Notes under the pieces: generated by a model | The model's database searches: none | The model's input: the letters and a program-made list of their open reading frames with translations, nothing else | Told to the model about the DNA's origin: nothing | Shown here: one piece after another, positions 33,270 through 42,875 of the stretch | How positions within the stretch are numbered: the first letter of the stretch is position 1 | How the letters are laid out: each line of letters begins with the position of its first letter | Made by a program: the position numbers and the translations under genes | Origin: Lacihabitans sp. CS3-21 | Lineage (GTDB): Bacteria; Bacteroidota; Bacteroidia; Cytophagales; Spirosomataceae | Direction of reading: 5' to 3' | NCBI RefSeq assembly: GCF_024343675.1 | Contig: NZ_RJUD01000113.1 | Span: 210,842-274,841, forward strand | Length of the DNA: 64,000 nt

Positions 33270-34257
33270 TCAATTCTTTCCTTCTTTTTCCCACCTCTCT
33301 CCAAGTAGTCAATATAATCTTGTTATCTGCCAAATACTTCTTAAAAACTGGATCCATCATGGTCATAGCGTCACCTTTACGCACTATTCCTGAGTCCGAA
33401 ATATGCTTAAATATTTCCGAGGGCCAAGTGCAATGCATGATCACCATGGTTAAACCTGGTTTAAGACTTTCTATAGTTTCTATATATTTCTTGGTTTTTG
33501 AGGCTAATAGCTCAGCTTCTGAGCAGTCTTTTTTGCCTTCTGGACAACCCCATCCATAAGATACATTGTGCAAATCGTCAATCACCGGCAGACCAGCTGC
33601 CCACAATTGTTTACCAACAGCCGTGGTCATTTCTATGGTTAATCCTGCATCTTTTTCAGTTTGTAAAATCATAGAATTGTGTCCGCCGGGAAACATCACT
33701 GGTATTTTTTCTTCCATGGCCACTTTCAGATATCTTTCTAAGAAGTCTTTTCTCGCAAAAACCGTCCCCATATGCGTGTCCAAATGTGTCGGCTCCCAAC
33801 CCATGGTGCGAGAGCGGTCTAGCTGGGCTCTTATTTCTTTTTCTATTTCATCTGGCGTGGCATTGGTGGCTGTTGCTCTTACGCTTGGCCACATGGCACC
33901 TTGTTTATCTACCAAACCCGGTACGGCAGGCTTGCCCATCAATGGCCCCCATCGGTAGCCTTTCCATTCAGAAGTAAGAGTTAAATGAAGCCCTGCATCT
34001 GTTTGAGGGTGGGTTTCAAGATACTTGAAAAAATCTGGAATCCAAGGACAGGGCATCATCATACTCAATGAATTGGCCACGCCTTCTTCCATAGCTTTTA
34101 TGGCTCCAAGGTTAGAATCATACGACATCCCCACATCATCGATATGTAAAATGAGGACTTTGGAGCCTTTAGGAAAACCCAATTTCTCGGCATAAGTGGG
34201 TTCTTGGGCAAAGATATTTTGAGAAAATAGAAGTAGAATGAAGAGTATTTTTTTCAT
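33265..34257 (-). CDS. Exported ChbG/YdjC-family carbohydrate deacetylase
   Basis: A 330-residue protein with a signal peptide (about 1-18, ending NIFAQ) followed by a ChbG/HpnK (YdjC-like, PF04794) deacetylase domain. The metal site is indicated by the HIDDVGM motif near the start, GLHLTLTSEW, and HLDTHMGTVF further in. Members remove acetyl groups from diacetylchitobiose or related sugars using a divalent metal. This copy is exported, unlike enteric ChbG, suggesting action on extracellular amino sugar oligomers or cell-wall fragments. The ATG at 34257 is chosen because it starts the signal peptide; an in-frame ATG lies 51 bp upstream. The last codons lie inside an inverted repeat. Confidence 0.87.
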   Translation of the reverse strand: MKKILFILLLFSQNIFAQEPTYAEKLGFPKGSKVLILHIDDVGMSYDSNLGAIKAMEEGVANSLSMMMPCPWIPDFFKYLETHPQTDAGLHLTLTSEWKGYRWGPLMGKPAVPGLVDKQGAMWPSVRATATNATPDEIEKEIRAQLDRSRTMGWEPTHLDTHMGTVFARKDFLERYLKVAMEEKIPVMFPGGHNSMILQTEKDAGLTIEMTTAVGKQLWAAGLPVIDDLHNVSYGWGCPEGKKDCSEAELLASKTKKYIETIESLKPGLTMVIMHCTWPSEIFKHISDSGIVRKGDAMTMMDPVFKKYLADNKIILTTWREVGKRRKELK

Positions 34258-34376
34258 TGAAGGTTGATGTTTGGGTTGAATATTTATATGGTTTTTAAAG
34301 GTAATCAAATTTTACTTTTGGTGCAAAATATTGGCAATCGGGTATGGAGATGTTTTTGAGAACACAACCATTTGCT

Positions 34377-37300
34377 TCACTTTTTAATTCTAAACACCAA
34401 AAACAGAGCGGAAAGTCCAATTAAACCCATCAAAATCCAAAGCCAATATTTTGTGATTTCCAAAGGCTCAGTGTTGCCATTTACTACAAAACCTGCCCAA
34501 AAATATGGGTGAGCTTTAAGTGGATTTTTACTAATAAATGTTTTCTTGGCATTGCTCAGTGCCTCATCTTTGTATTGTCCTTCTTTGAGGTTTTTGTAAA
34601 AATCAATGATGATCTCCGCAGTCTCTTTGTCAGGTACTTGCCAAAGGCTGTAAACCGAAGATTGAACACCCGCATAAGTCAATGCACGAGAAATACTCAT
34701 GATACCTTCCCCAGATTTTAAAATGCCATTTCCAGTATCGCAGGCACTTAAAACTGCCATTTTTGCGGGAAAATTGAGACTGTACAACTCCGAAAAAAAG
34801 AGTTTCTCGTTGTTTGAGAAGACTAAACAAGACTTATTGAAATCATCCTCAAAGAGTTGAGAATGCATAGAAAAATGAAAGATTCCAAACTTGTCTATTG
34901 AACTCAAAAACCTTGCTTTGGTAGCTTCATGATTTTTTACAGTTTCACCTCCAAACATACTGGCTATGGCTGTAGCTTCCTCACGAGCAAATTTTAAATC
35001 CGCAAAACCAGCCCTAACCAAACTTACCTCTGATTGGTTGTATTGTGGCGAAAAAGCGATGAGTTTTTTATTGGATATATCTATATTATTCTGCTGGTTA
35101 AACAACCAAATGGATAAAGAATAATGGTAGGAAAGTTGATTTTTCAAAACAATGAACTGCTTGGATTGCGGATCAATGAGCGATTCGAAAGGCAAATAAC
35201 TCAAAAAACCTTCTGGGATAATGCTGATTTTAGGAGTTGAAGAATAAAAACCCAAATTTCTGCAAAGGGCAATGGCATTTGTCTGATAGTCAGCATTTAT
35301 GTTTTTGGTTTTGGTCAGAAAAGCTTCCATCTGTGGTTTTAATGCACTTACCAAACCAAGTTTTTTTATCTCTAGATGGTTCTTGCTCAAATTCAAAACA
35401 TATACGTGTTCGTTTCCGATATAATATTTTAAAATGGATTCGTCATTTTTGAGATTCGCAAGTACTTCGTTTACATCAAAATTAAGAACAGATATTTCTC
35501 TTATGGCCCGGTATGTTTCTGATGTACTTTCGAGTAATTTATTTATTTTATTCTCCAAAGTGTTAATCTTCAAGTTGTTTTTTGAGATAAGCTCCTTATC
35601 TGTAAGAACAAGGTTTTTATAATAGTTTAACTCTCCTTCGAGATCTTTTATTTGTGAGGCCGTGCGTAGATGGGCATTATCAGGCTTATAGGCTTTTTTG
35701 AGGTATTCTTTAAAAAGATGTTGTGAAGAATTCTCCTCAATCGAATTGATGTATTCTATGAGCTCTACTTTTGAAAGTTTTTTCTCCGTGGCGGTGCTCA
35801 GCAAACCTTCTATTATTTCAGAATGGTATTCGTTTAAGGTTTCATTATATTCACCTTTTTGATAGTATTCAAAAAACAACTTGGAGGCGATTTTATACAG
35901 CTTTTCGGCTTGAATTAAGTCTTTTTTATTTTTTGTTACTTTGTAATTCTTTAAATATACCTCTCCACTTTTTGTAAAAACCTTGATGAAATTCAAGGAA
36001 ACAATCTCCTTAACGTCTTTAAATTCTATTTTTTCAAGTGACTTACTTTTTTTAGAAAGCTCAAAAACCAAGTCCTCTAAATTCTGTTTGACATCTTTTA
36101 TCGCCGCTGGATAAAGGTTAAGGCTTAAATTTATGTCAGCCCGCATTGCCTTTAAAGTAAACTTACTAGAACTGAAGTTTTCAGGATTGATATTCTGTAT
36201 GGCTAATTCTATGAATTTGAGAGCGTTGGGATAGTCTTTTAATTCATTATATATCTTCGAAATCTTTGAGTAACCCATCATTTGATGGTGGTTTGATTTG
36301 TATTTGTTCGCCACAGATAGTGTTTTTTTGGCTAATTGAAGTGCTTCATTGTATTTTTTTTCTTGGATATAATACTCTAATATTTCGTCGGAGGATTGAA
36401 GAAAGTATCGCAGGTCTTTGGGGTTATCGTAGGAGAAAATAGGGTCTTTTATCAGACTGGTCAATAATAGATTTGCCTTTTCCAATTCTTTATTAATCAG
36501 GTGAATTCGAATATTGTTGAGAACATAACTTTTTTTGGCTTCAAAATAGGTTGGTAGTTTTTTACTTTCTTCGGTGGAATACTTTTTTAGATAATGTGCA
36601 TTGAGTATTATGTTGGCCTGCTGGGCTTTGGCATAATCTCCATAACCAATATATTGATATGTCAGATTTTGATAAACCGTAATCAAGTAATCTTTACGAT
36701 CAAATTCGGTTTTGTGAACTTTCTCCCAAATATTAGCTGCTTTTGTGTAATACGTTATCGCATTTTTTTCATTACCTACTTCGCTGTATGCATAGGCTAA
36801 ATTATTATATGTCAAGGCCGTATGCGTACTCACTTCGCCAAACTGCCTGATGTATTGACCCAAAGATGTTTTGTAGTAAGATATGGCCTCAAAATTTTTG
36901 TCATTGGTATCATATAGATAGCCCAAATCGTAAAGATAATCCGTTCGAGATTCAAGCATAGCTTGGTTAAAATCTTTAATTTCTAAGCCCTTTAGTGCAA
37001 AAGTTAGAGCCGCTGACCAATCGCCGGAATAGGCTATATAGTGGTACTTGGCCGTGTAAAAATTAAGTAAAAGTGTGGTTTCGTATGGTTTCCTGTTTTT
37101 TAAAGCAGACAGGTTTTTTATTCCTAATTCAACGTTTTTTATGAGTTCGTCATCGCTCAATTTGAAATCAAATAGCAATATGTAGTTGTCTATAAAGTTT
37201 TTTTCAGAACTGCTAAGAGATTTGTTACTTTTAAGAGATAAAGACGCGGCTTTCGCAGCTTTATAATCCGATTTATCATCTAAGTCGTAAATTTTTTTCA

Positions 37301-37397
37301 AACCGTCAGCGAATACTTTGGATTGCGAAATTGCGGTATTGCTTGAAAAAAGAAAAAGTAGAAAGAATATAGAAAACGAACCTAAAATTTTTGTCAT
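34377..37397 (-). CDS. TPR and CHAT-domain protein
   Basis: A 1006-residue protein with a signal peptide (residues 1-25, ending AISQ) and about 550 residues of tetratricopeptide-type helical repeats (for example SYYKTSLGQYIRQFGEVSTHTALTY). A charged coiled-coil stretch follows (about 590-650), then a C-terminal CHAT domain (about 700-975). The caspase-like dyad is present: His845 in HFSMHSQ and Cys886 in LSACDTG, with the family ending WAGFVVNG. A final membrane helix (about 983-1003) with RIKK anchors the C-terminus, so the protease domain would sit in the periplasm. CHAT proteases are activated by partner proteins. No dedicated partner gene is adjacent except the DUF4412 gene upstream, and I cannot assign a substrate. 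The start at 37397 begins the signal peptide. Confidence 0.9.
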   Translation of the reverse strand: MTKILGSFSIFFLLFLFSSNTAISQSKVFADGLKKIYDLDDKSDYKAAKAASLSLKSNKSLSSSEKNFIDNYILLFDFKLSDDELIKNVELGIKNLSALKNRKPYETTLLLNFYTAKYHYIAYSGDWSAALTFALKGLEIKDFNQAMLESRTDYLYDLGYLYDTNDKNFEAISYYKTSLGQYIRQFGEVSTHTALTYNNLAYAYSEVGNEKNAITYYTKAANIWEKVHKTEFDRKDYLITVYQNLTYQYIGYGDYAKAQQANIILNAHYLKKYSTEESKKLPTYFEAKKSYVLNNIRIHLINKELEKANLLLTSLIKDPIFSYDNPKDLRYFLQSSDEILEYYIQEKKYNEALQLAKKTLSVANKYKSNHHQMMGYSKISKIYNELKDYPNALKFIELAIQNINPENFSSSKFTLKAMRADINLSLNLYPAAIKDVKQNLEDLVFELSKKSKSLEKIEFKDVKEIVSLNFIKVFTKSGEVYLKNYKVTKNKKDLIQAEKLYKIASKLFFEYYQKGEYNETLNEYHSEIIEGLLSTATEKKLSKVELIEYINSIEENSSQHLFKEYLKKAYKPDNAHLRTASQIKDLEGELNYYKNLVLTDKELISKNNLKINTLENKINKLLESTSETYRAIREISVLNFDVNEVLANLKNDESILKYYIGNEHVYVLNLSKNHLEIKKLGLVSALKPQMEAFLTKTKNINADYQTNAIALCRNLGFYSSTPKISIIPEGFLSYLPFESLIDPQSKQFIVLKNQLSYHYSLSIWLFNQQNNIDISNKKLIAFSPQYNQSEVSLVRAGFADLKFAREEATAIASMFGGETVKNHEATKARFLSSIDKFGIFHFSMHSQLFEDDFNKSCLVFSNNEKLFFSELYSLNFPAKMAVLSACDTGNGILKSGEGIMSISRALTYAGVQSSVYSLWQVPDKETAEIIIDFYKNLKEGQYKDEALSNAKKTFISKNPLKAHPYFWAGFVVNGNTEPLEITKYWLWILMGLIGLSALFLVFRIKK

Positions 37398-37475
37398 TTT
37401 GTTGAGAGATATAACGAAAAATACTTGATTTCTACACAAAGTAAAAATCAAGTATCTATTTAATTTGTTTTAAAT

Positions 37476-38423
37476 TTAAAACAAAGATTTGTAAGATGAG
37501 GTATCGAAGGTAGATTTATCCGAAAGTTTCACTTCCTCTATCTCCATATCCACGGTATTTCCATTTTCGGCTTTTACACTATAGCCCAACACCGCACGAC
37601 CTTCTTTGGCCATTCTGGCTAGTTCGGGATGTGCATAATAGGCCATGTAGTTTTTCAGAGCACTTTTACCGCCCATTCCTCCCGAGCCATAACCCATTTT
37701 TTGTCCCAATTTCGCAAACTCACCAACACGACTCTGGCTTATCCACATCAATACCTCGTCCTTAGATTCTTGGTCCTCAACTTTATAACCGTCACATTTG
37801 TAACCCGCTATAGTTTTGGTTTCCGAGGTTTTGGTGATTTTTATTTGCTCATCTTTTTCAGTGGCATATTGTTCTAGCTTATCAGGTTTGAAACCAATGG
37901 CCATCAGGTTTTTGGTACCGTTGTTGTTCGTAAAAGTAAACATCTTGTTTTGCTCCAAGTCCATCACAATCATGTCCATATTGCCAGAGGCTTTTTGCAT
38001 ATCTGGGTTTGATGCTCCTATAAACTTTATCCCTACGGCCTTATCATCAGCACCAAAAAAGTATTTGTTTTGCATGACGTTTTGTGTTTTTTTCTTGGGT
38101 TCAGTCATGGTCATTTTCATGGTCATTGAAGACACAAAACTGTAAGAGGTTTTTGGTTTTCCTCCGAATGAAAATCCACCAAATCCACCACTAGACTTTT
38201 CCTCTTTTGGCTCCTTAGCAACCGGTTTTTCTTTAGAATTTTCGGTTTTTGTGGTAGTTTCTTCCTTTTTCTTGGTTTTAAAAAGGCCATCAAAGGCTTT
38301 GTCAAAAGCCGCCTCAGCTTTTTTAAGTGGATCTTCTTCCTTCTTTTTTTCGGTCTCTTTTTCTTGACTCCATCCTGCAAAAGAAAAGGCCGAAAGCACG
38401 ATTAGCAACAAATATTTTTTCAT
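37476..38423 (-). CDS. Exported DUF4412 domain protein
   Basis: A 315-residue exported protein. The signal peptide (about 1-19, ending AGWSQ) is followed by a long Lys/Glu-rich region (about 20-85), a short Gly-rich linker (GGFGGFSFGG), and a DUF4412-type beta-rich domain (about 95-315). That domain has the motif ETKTIAGYKCDGYKVEDQ, typical of the family, and KNYMAYYAHPELARMAKEG. The domain resembles lipid-binding periplasmic sandwich folds; function unknown. The gene lies 78 bp upstream of the CHAT gene on the same strand and closes a block of surface-protein genes. Confidence 0.83.
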   Translation of the reverse strand: MKKYLLLIVLSAFSFAGWSQEKETEKKKEEDPLKKAEAAFDKAFDGLFKTKKKEETTTKTENSKEKPVAKEPKEEKSSGGFGGFSFGGKPKTSYSFVSSMTMKMTMTEPKKKTQNVMQNKYFFGADDKAVGIKFIGASNPDMQKASGNMDMIVMDLEQNKMFTFTNNNGTKNLMAIGFKPDKLEQYATEKDEQIKITKTSETKTIAGYKCDGYKVEDQESKDEVLMWISQSRVGEFAKLGQKMGYGSGGMGGKSALKNYMAYYAHPELARMAKEGRAVLGYSVKAENGNTVDMEIEEVKLSDKSTFDTSSYKSLF

Positions 38424-38512
38424 TTTTGAGTGATAATTTATTATTCCAAAATATAACGTATTGGGCCAAGAAAGCCAAGTTAAATTTTAGAATTTTATTT
38501 TGTGACAGAACT

Positions 38513-39490
38513 TCAATTGTGATAGTCGTAATGAGAAATGTAATGTACTAACTTTAAACTTGGATTGTCTATTTGCCACGTAATGATATGGTTAAGTGGC
38601 TCTTTTAAAATGATATCTGAAGTTACGGACGACGAAACCGGAAAAACAGCCACATAATAACTATTAGACGTAGCATACACGGCAAACGGCTCACCGGCTC
38701 CTTTATCAGCCAGACTAAAACACCTGTAAGTATTTGTTGCACCATCGCTTCTGATAACCATTTTGGGATTGACTGTAAGGCTCATTTGGCTTTGAGAATC
38801 ATTTACTTCGTATATCATTGCAGCCAAATCTCTTGCGTTTTCATTATCCAAAACACATATTTTGCCATCTTTGACAGATAAGGCTGAGAAACTAGGAGCA
38901 AGAGGATATACAAGCGGTGCCATAAGGCGATATAAGTCTTGATTAAATTTTGATTGAGCCTCAACCTGTCCATCTGCTGAAAATTTTCTGATTTGACCCA
39001 TTTCAAACGCACCAACCTGAATTTGAAATGGCGATATTTGCTCAGGAAAAAATGCAGCTGCTGGCAAAGATAAGTACTGCCTTGGCGACGATTTAGTAAG
39101 TACACCATCTGCATCGACAAAAAGTGGATTGGCAAAATTTTGATTTGGTATAATTACAGATTGAGCCCCAACCGAACCTGCCATTAATGTGTTGAGGGTG
39201 GTATTTCCACTTACAGAAAGATTCACAAAACCACCGCTTTGACCAGAAACATTACCTGAAGCTGTGATGGTTTGAGAGAAAACAGTTTGACTGCTATGAG
39301 CACCTGTTCTGAGATTATTGATACGTGCACCAGTACTGCGGAATCTCGAAATTCCAATACTATCCGGTGATTTTACTCGGATAGAATCAGTGACAAGTTT
39401 ATTTGTAACCGTCTCATTCGGTAAAATCTCCGTGTTTTGGGCCATTCCAAAAAAGGGCAAAAGAACAAACAGAATTTGCTTTTTATTCAT
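38513..39490 (-). CDS. Exported fibre-like surface protein
   Basis: A 325-residue exported protein with signal peptide MNKKQILFVLLPFFGMAQ. The N-terminal half is a low-complexity beta repeat rich in Ser, Thr, Gly and Asn (TITASGNVSGQSGGFVNLSV, LNTLMAGSVGAQSVI). This resembles the stalks of phage-tail-fibre-like and adhesin proteins common in Bacteroidota. The C-terminal part has no recognised domain. I do not know its function; surface display is inferred. The ATG at 39490 is preferred over the in-frame one at 39511 because it starts the signal peptide. It follows the small lipoprotein gene closely (8 bp), so the two form part of a run of envelope genes. Confidence 0.65.
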   Translation of the reverse strand: MNKKQILFVLLPFFGMAQNTEILPNETVTNKLVTDSIRVKSPDSIGISRFRSTGARINNLRTGAHSSQTVFSQTITASGNVSGQSGGFVNLSVSGNTTLNTLMAGSVGAQSVIIPNQNFANPLFVDADGVLTKSSPRQYLSLPAAAFFPEQISPFQIQVGAFEMGQIRKFSADGQVEAQSKFNQDLYRLMAPLVYPLAPSFSALSVKDGKICVLDNENARDLAAMIYEVNDSQSQMSLTVNPKMVIRSDGATNTYRCFSLADKGAGEPFAVYATSNSYYVAVFPVSSSVTSDIILKEPLNHIITWQIDNPSLKLVHYISHYDYHN

Positions 39491-39498
39491 TTCAATCT

Positions 39499-39768
39499 TC
39501 AATTTTCGCAAGTAAATTCTTTCAATTGCTCTTCATAAGCCTTTCGTTGAGCGGCAGTGTAAACCGAGCATGATTTGAGTACATTATTAAGTGATTTTTT
39601 CACAGCCTCACACTTACTTTTGCTCTCAATATCTGTTGACCAAGCCTCTATGGCCTTAAGGTAATCTTCGGTTACGTTTTCACAATTGTTAGAAACTGGG
39701 TCTAATAATTTGGCTGGTCCACAAGAAACGGTGGTAAAAAATGCTAAACAAAAAAGTAGTTTTTTCAT
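39499..39768 (-). CDS. Small lipoprotein of unknown function
   Basis: An 89-residue predicted lipoprotein: signal peptide MKKLLFCLAFFTTVSCGP with lipobox TVSC, the cysteine at residue 16. The mature part is about 73 residues, helical and charged, with four further cysteines (in NCENV, KCEAV, SCSVY and TCEN) that could form two disulfides in the periplasm. No family is recognised. It lies within the run of surface-protein genes on the minus strand. Confidence 0.72.
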   Translation of the reverse strand: MKKLLFCLAFFTTVSCGPAKLLDPVSNNCENVTEDYLKAIEAWSTDIESKSKCEAVKKSLNNVLKSCSVYTAAQRKAYEEQLKEFTCEN

Positions 39769-39789
39769 GGTTATAAATTTTGAATTTTG

Positions 39790-40287
39790 TTACTTGTATT
39801 CCATCGAGAACTTACATGCCTCAAGTTTGATGTCGATATCAATGTAATTCGACAAATCGGCATTTAACTCACCTTCAATGACTTGTCCTTTTTTGTATTT
39901 GGTGATTTTGAAAGTTCCGTTTTTCGCAAAGAGCGTATTGCTGTTGAATTTCACCAGGAGATTCCCGTTGAGGTTAGCTTCTCCATTTTTAGTATCAAAC
40001 TGATAAGTTTTGTTAAGTTCTAGCTTGTTTTCAATGAATTGGAAAGAAATGGAATTGGAATCATCCACTTTGCCGCTGACATCGATGAGGGCAAAAGGTC
40101 CTCCAAAACTGATTGTTTTTGCCTGCCAAGTTTTACCATCCAACGTTCCTTTCATAGTGCCAGAGATTTTGCTGCTCGAAGAACTTCCTGTGTCGTCTTT
40201 ATCGTCCGGAGTGATGTCGATTTTACCACATGAAGTGATAAATAATGTGACTAAAAATAGAATAGTGAGTTTTTTGATTGTTTTCAT
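39790..40287 (-). CDS. Lipoprotein, DUF6252-like
   Basis: A 165-residue predicted lipoprotein (lipobox FITSC, cysteine at residue 20). A Ser/Asp-rich linker (DDKDDTGSSSSS) leads to a beta-sheet domain with GTLDGKTWQA. That motif and the following SISFQFIENKLELNKTYQF and FKITKYKKGQVIEGEL match the Bacteroidota lipoproteins annotated as DUF6252; I assign this with moderate confidence. It is probably exposed on the outer membrane. It starts 5 bp after the stop of the upstream fibre-like gene and belongs to the same transcription unit. Confidence 0.72.
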   Translation of the reverse strand: MKTIKKLTILFLVTLFITSCGKIDITPDDKDDTGSSSSSKISGTMKGTLDGKTWQAKTISFGGPFALIDVSGKVDDSNSISFQFIENKLELNKTYQFDTKNGEANLNGNLLVKFNSNTLFAKNGTFKITKYKKGQVIEGELNADLSNYIDIDIKLEACKFSMEYK

Positions 40288-40292
40288 GATTT

Positions 40293-40964
40293 TTATTCTT
40301 CGTAAGTGATTAAAATTTTTACAGGTTTGGAAAGGATTAAATTGCTATTGTTTGGCTTGTTAGCAATGTTAATAAACGTTGAGTCGCTAAACCAATCGAA
40401 CTCATAGCCGGGATTAAAATTATATGAAGGTGGTATGTAAGATGTAGTTGAATATTCTAAGATAATTTGTATATTCAGTATCTTAGAAGCATTCAATCCA
40501 TGTGCTAAAAATACTGTTCCACCTTGAGTACTCGATGTTGTGGTTATTAGTTTTTTTACTTTTATGGCAGGGGCATCAGAGCCTAGTTTTGTGAAGCCGT
40601 TAACCTCAAATTTGGTATTTGGAGTAGTCGTTCCAACTCCAACATTTCCAGTTGGACTAATTCTAAGAGCCTCAACATAATTATTATTGATATTGGTTTG
40701 AAAACCAAAACCTTGATTGGTTACGATTAAGAAGTCACGGGCAATGTTAGTTGTAATGAACCCATAATTGGTAGAATTATGACGAAAAAATATAGCTGGC
40801 AGGAAACTACTATTACTTTCTATTGTTAAATTTGGTTGACCTGGGTATACTTGAATACCAATTGTAGAATTAAAACGTAAGTTATCAGGCTCTACACTAA
40901 TGCTTTGTCCGTAAATATTAGTGATTAGTAAGGTCAAAATAATTGTTTTTAAGATATTTTTCAT
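40293..40964 (-). CDS. Exported fibre-like protein with GNVGVGTTTP motif
   Basis: A 223-residue exported protein (signal peptide ending NIYGQ, about residue 20). The middle carries the motif ISPTGNVGVGTTTPNTKFEVNG. This GNVGIGTT-type signature is widespread in Bacteroidota proteins resembling phage tail fibres, which usually have a C-terminal chaperone domain; none is visible in this short version. The C-terminal 90 residues are beta-rich with no assignment. Surface location is inferred. It is 14 bp from the OmpA-like gene upstream and 5 bp from the lipoprotein gene downstream. Confidence 0.7.
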   Translation of the reverse strand: MKNILKTIILTLLITNIYGQSISVEPDNLRFNSTIGIQVYPGQPNLTIESNSSFLPAIFFRHNSTNYGFITTNIARDFLIVTNQGFGFQTNINNNYVEALRISPTGNVGVGTTTPNTKFEVNGFTKLGSDAPAIKVKKLITTTSSTQGGTVFLAHGLNASKILNIQIILEYSTTSYIPPSYNFNPGYEFDWFSDSTFINIANKPNNSNLILSKPVKILITYEE

Positions 40965-40978
40965 AATTAAATTAATAT

Positions 40979-42367
40979 TTACAATTTCACAAATTCAACT
41001 CTACGATTATTGGCCTTACCCTGCGGCGAGGTATTTGGCTCAGATGGCTGACTTTCTCCTTTACCATCGGTTTCTAATCTAGACGCTTCTATCCCAAACT
41101 CTGATGAAAGCGAGTTCTTTACTGAAGCCGCACGGCGTTTAGATAAATCGAGATTTTTGGTGTCGTCGCCATCAGAGTCAGTATGACCAATAATCTTTAC
41201 TTTCACAGTAGGATTTTCTTTCAATACCTTTCCTATTTCCTTCAGCACGCCATAAGATTCTGGCTTAATTTTATCAGAATTGACATCGAAAAGAATTCCT
41301 CTGGTCACCAGTTTGCCTTCGGTGATGAGCTTGGAGCGGGTATCGGGTGCACCTACAGCGTAGCGTACATTGGCTACCATATATTCGTCTTTGTTTTCTT
41401 GCTCGGTGTAATTCATATAGCTCGAGCCTAACTTAAATGCATTATATTTTAGTTTTGGGTCAAATGCTTTCGGGATATCTAGCACTTTGACTTCGTTGGC
41501 ATAGATACGCAACCTGCTTTTTTGCCTCCAAATAGAAAAATGAACTTTGCTGGGTTCTTCAAAACCATCGCCTTGGCATGCCAGACTTTTGATGACCAAA
41601 TTCTCATTCTTATTCACCACTTCGCCATTTTCATATACTTCAAAGCCTGCTGATTCTATACCTCCACCCCAATTGAAATAGAATCCATTGCTTATATATT
41701 TCTCCGTAAAGTCTGCCTTAGGATTTGGGCTAGAATAAATGTAGAAATTGTAGCTCAGCAAGTTATTGCTGCGGTATCGGGTGAAAATATCATACTCTAG
41801 CGTGAAGTTTTCTGGCATATCTTTCACAAAATCCGGTTGAAAAAAGCCATCTTGACTCATAAATAACCATTTTTCGGGGCTATCGTTGAAGGTGACAATC
41901 TCCGCAGAAGCGTTCGTATTCCATTCCAAAGGAAAGTCTCCCACACTTGTTTCATTAAAATCATCGAAACCCAAAACCTTTTCGCCAGGAACGAAATCAA
42001 ACTTTGAATATGTCTTCATACTTGCTTTTTGAATAGGAGCGGCTTGCTCCTTTCTTGTCTCTTTCTTTTCGATAGATGCTGAGCCCTTAGCATCATCCTC
42101 ATTTTCCTCCGAGCCAATTTCTTTCTGTTTTGTTGAAGCTGCGTCTCCTCCTTTGGTGCGGTCCGACGTTTCGGTTGGGGGGCTTTTTTTCTTGAAAATA
42201 TTCCCTATGCCTTCTTCAACTTTGTCCAAACCCTTGTCAATGCTTCTGTCGATGGCATTATTGGTGCGATCCGTAGCTTTTCTTTTTGCTACTTCTTTGG
42301 GTTTTATAATTTGGGCCGAAAGACTCTGGACGGTCCAAAACATAATCAGCATTATGTAAAATTTCAT
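40979..42367 (-). CDS. OmpA-family outer membrane protein
   Basis: A 462-residue envelope protein. The signal peptide (about 1-19, ending LSAQ) is followed by a basic and then Lys/Glu-rich low-complexity region (about 20-115). A beta-rich lectin-like domain of about 190 residues comes next (about 120-320, with NFTLEYDIFTRYRSNNLLSYN). The C-terminal OmpA peptidoglycan-binding domain (about 350-462) shows RGILFDVNSDKIKPES, IIGHTDSDGDD, LSKRRAASVKNSL and the closing NRRVEFVKL. The Asp and Arg residues that bind diaminopimelate are present. It probably links the envelope to peptidoglycan. It is the first structural gene after the LytTR regulator gene, with a 67-bp gap on the same strand. Confidence 0.88.
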   Translation of the reverse strand: MKFYIMLIMFWTVQSLSAQIIKPKEVAKRKATDRTNNAIDRSIDKGLDKVEEGIGNIFKKKSPPTETSDRTKGGDAASTKQKEIGSEENEDDAKGSASIEKKETRKEQAAPIQKASMKTYSKFDFVPGEKVLGFDDFNETSVGDFPLEWNTNASAEIVTFNDSPEKWLFMSQDGFFQPDFVKDMPENFTLEYDIFTRYRSNNLLSYNFYIYSSPNPKADFTEKYISNGFYFNWGGGIESAGFEVYENGEVVNKNENLVIKSLACQGDGFEEPSKVHFSIWRQKSRLRIYANEVKVLDIPKAFDPKLKYNAFKLGSSYMNYTEQENKDEYMVANVRYAVGAPDTRSKLITEGKLVTRGILFDVNSDKIKPESYGVLKEIGKVLKENPTVKVKIIGHTDSDGDDTKNLDLSKRRAASVKNSLSSEFGIEASRLETDGKGESQPSEPNTSPQGKANNRRVEFVKL

Positions 42368-42434
42368 TTATATTTAATTTTGGTATTAGTGTCAGTTTCT
42401 AAAAAAAGTAAACTCGGGTTTTGTGAAAAATTAT

Positions 42435-42767
42435 TCAGCACATTTGTTTTAAATACAAAAGACTGTTTTTCAGCCCAGTAAGTCTTCTTCTCGAAATACT
42501 GGCTTTCATATTATTGACAAGCAAGACTTCTTTGTGTTGAATTTCCAGAAAATAAAGCAAGTTGATGATACAAGACCTGTGGGTGCGATAAAATGGATAT
42601 GGCTCAAAAATACCTTCGCATTCTTTAAGGGTTTTGGCCAAAGTAATGCTCCTTCCGTTGGAAAAATAAAACACGCTGTAGTTTTCGTCCGCTTCTACTT
42701 TTATGACATCCTCGGGTTTTACCTTGGCTCTCTTTAGTCCTCTTACATTTTTAAATTGGTATTTCAT
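42435..42767 (-). CDS. LytTR-domain transcription regulator
   Basis: A 110-residue protein consisting essentially of a LytTR DNA-binding domain. Typical residues are VEADENYSVFYFSNGRSITLAKTL, FEPYPFYRTHRSCIINL, and the basic C-terminal stretch KASISRRRLTGLKN. It has no receiver or membrane domain, so it may bind DNA constitutively or respond through a partner. It precedes the run of OmpA-like, fibre-like and lipoprotein genes on the same strand and is divergent from the ECF sigma factor gene. It is therefore a good candidate regulator of one or both units. Confidence 0.9.
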   Translation of the reverse strand: MKYQFKNVRGLKRAKVKPEDVIKVEADENYSVFYFSNGRSITLAKTLKECEGIFEPYPFYRTHRSCIINLLYFLEIQHKEVLLVNNMKASISRRRLTGLKNSLLYLKQMC

Positions 42768-42875
42768 GAACGCTTTTTTTTAAATTTGTGCAGAAAAAGC
42801 CAAAAAGTAAACTGCCTTAAAATAAAAAATTTCGTATGTTTACTTTTCAAGAAAAAAAACACTAAGCTCAGAACA

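Noticed and set aside
42756..42875. Longer N-terminus for the ECF sigma factor
   Set aside because: It overlaps the divergent LytTR gene and encodes a non-sigma-like extension; the GTG at 42876 gives normal length.
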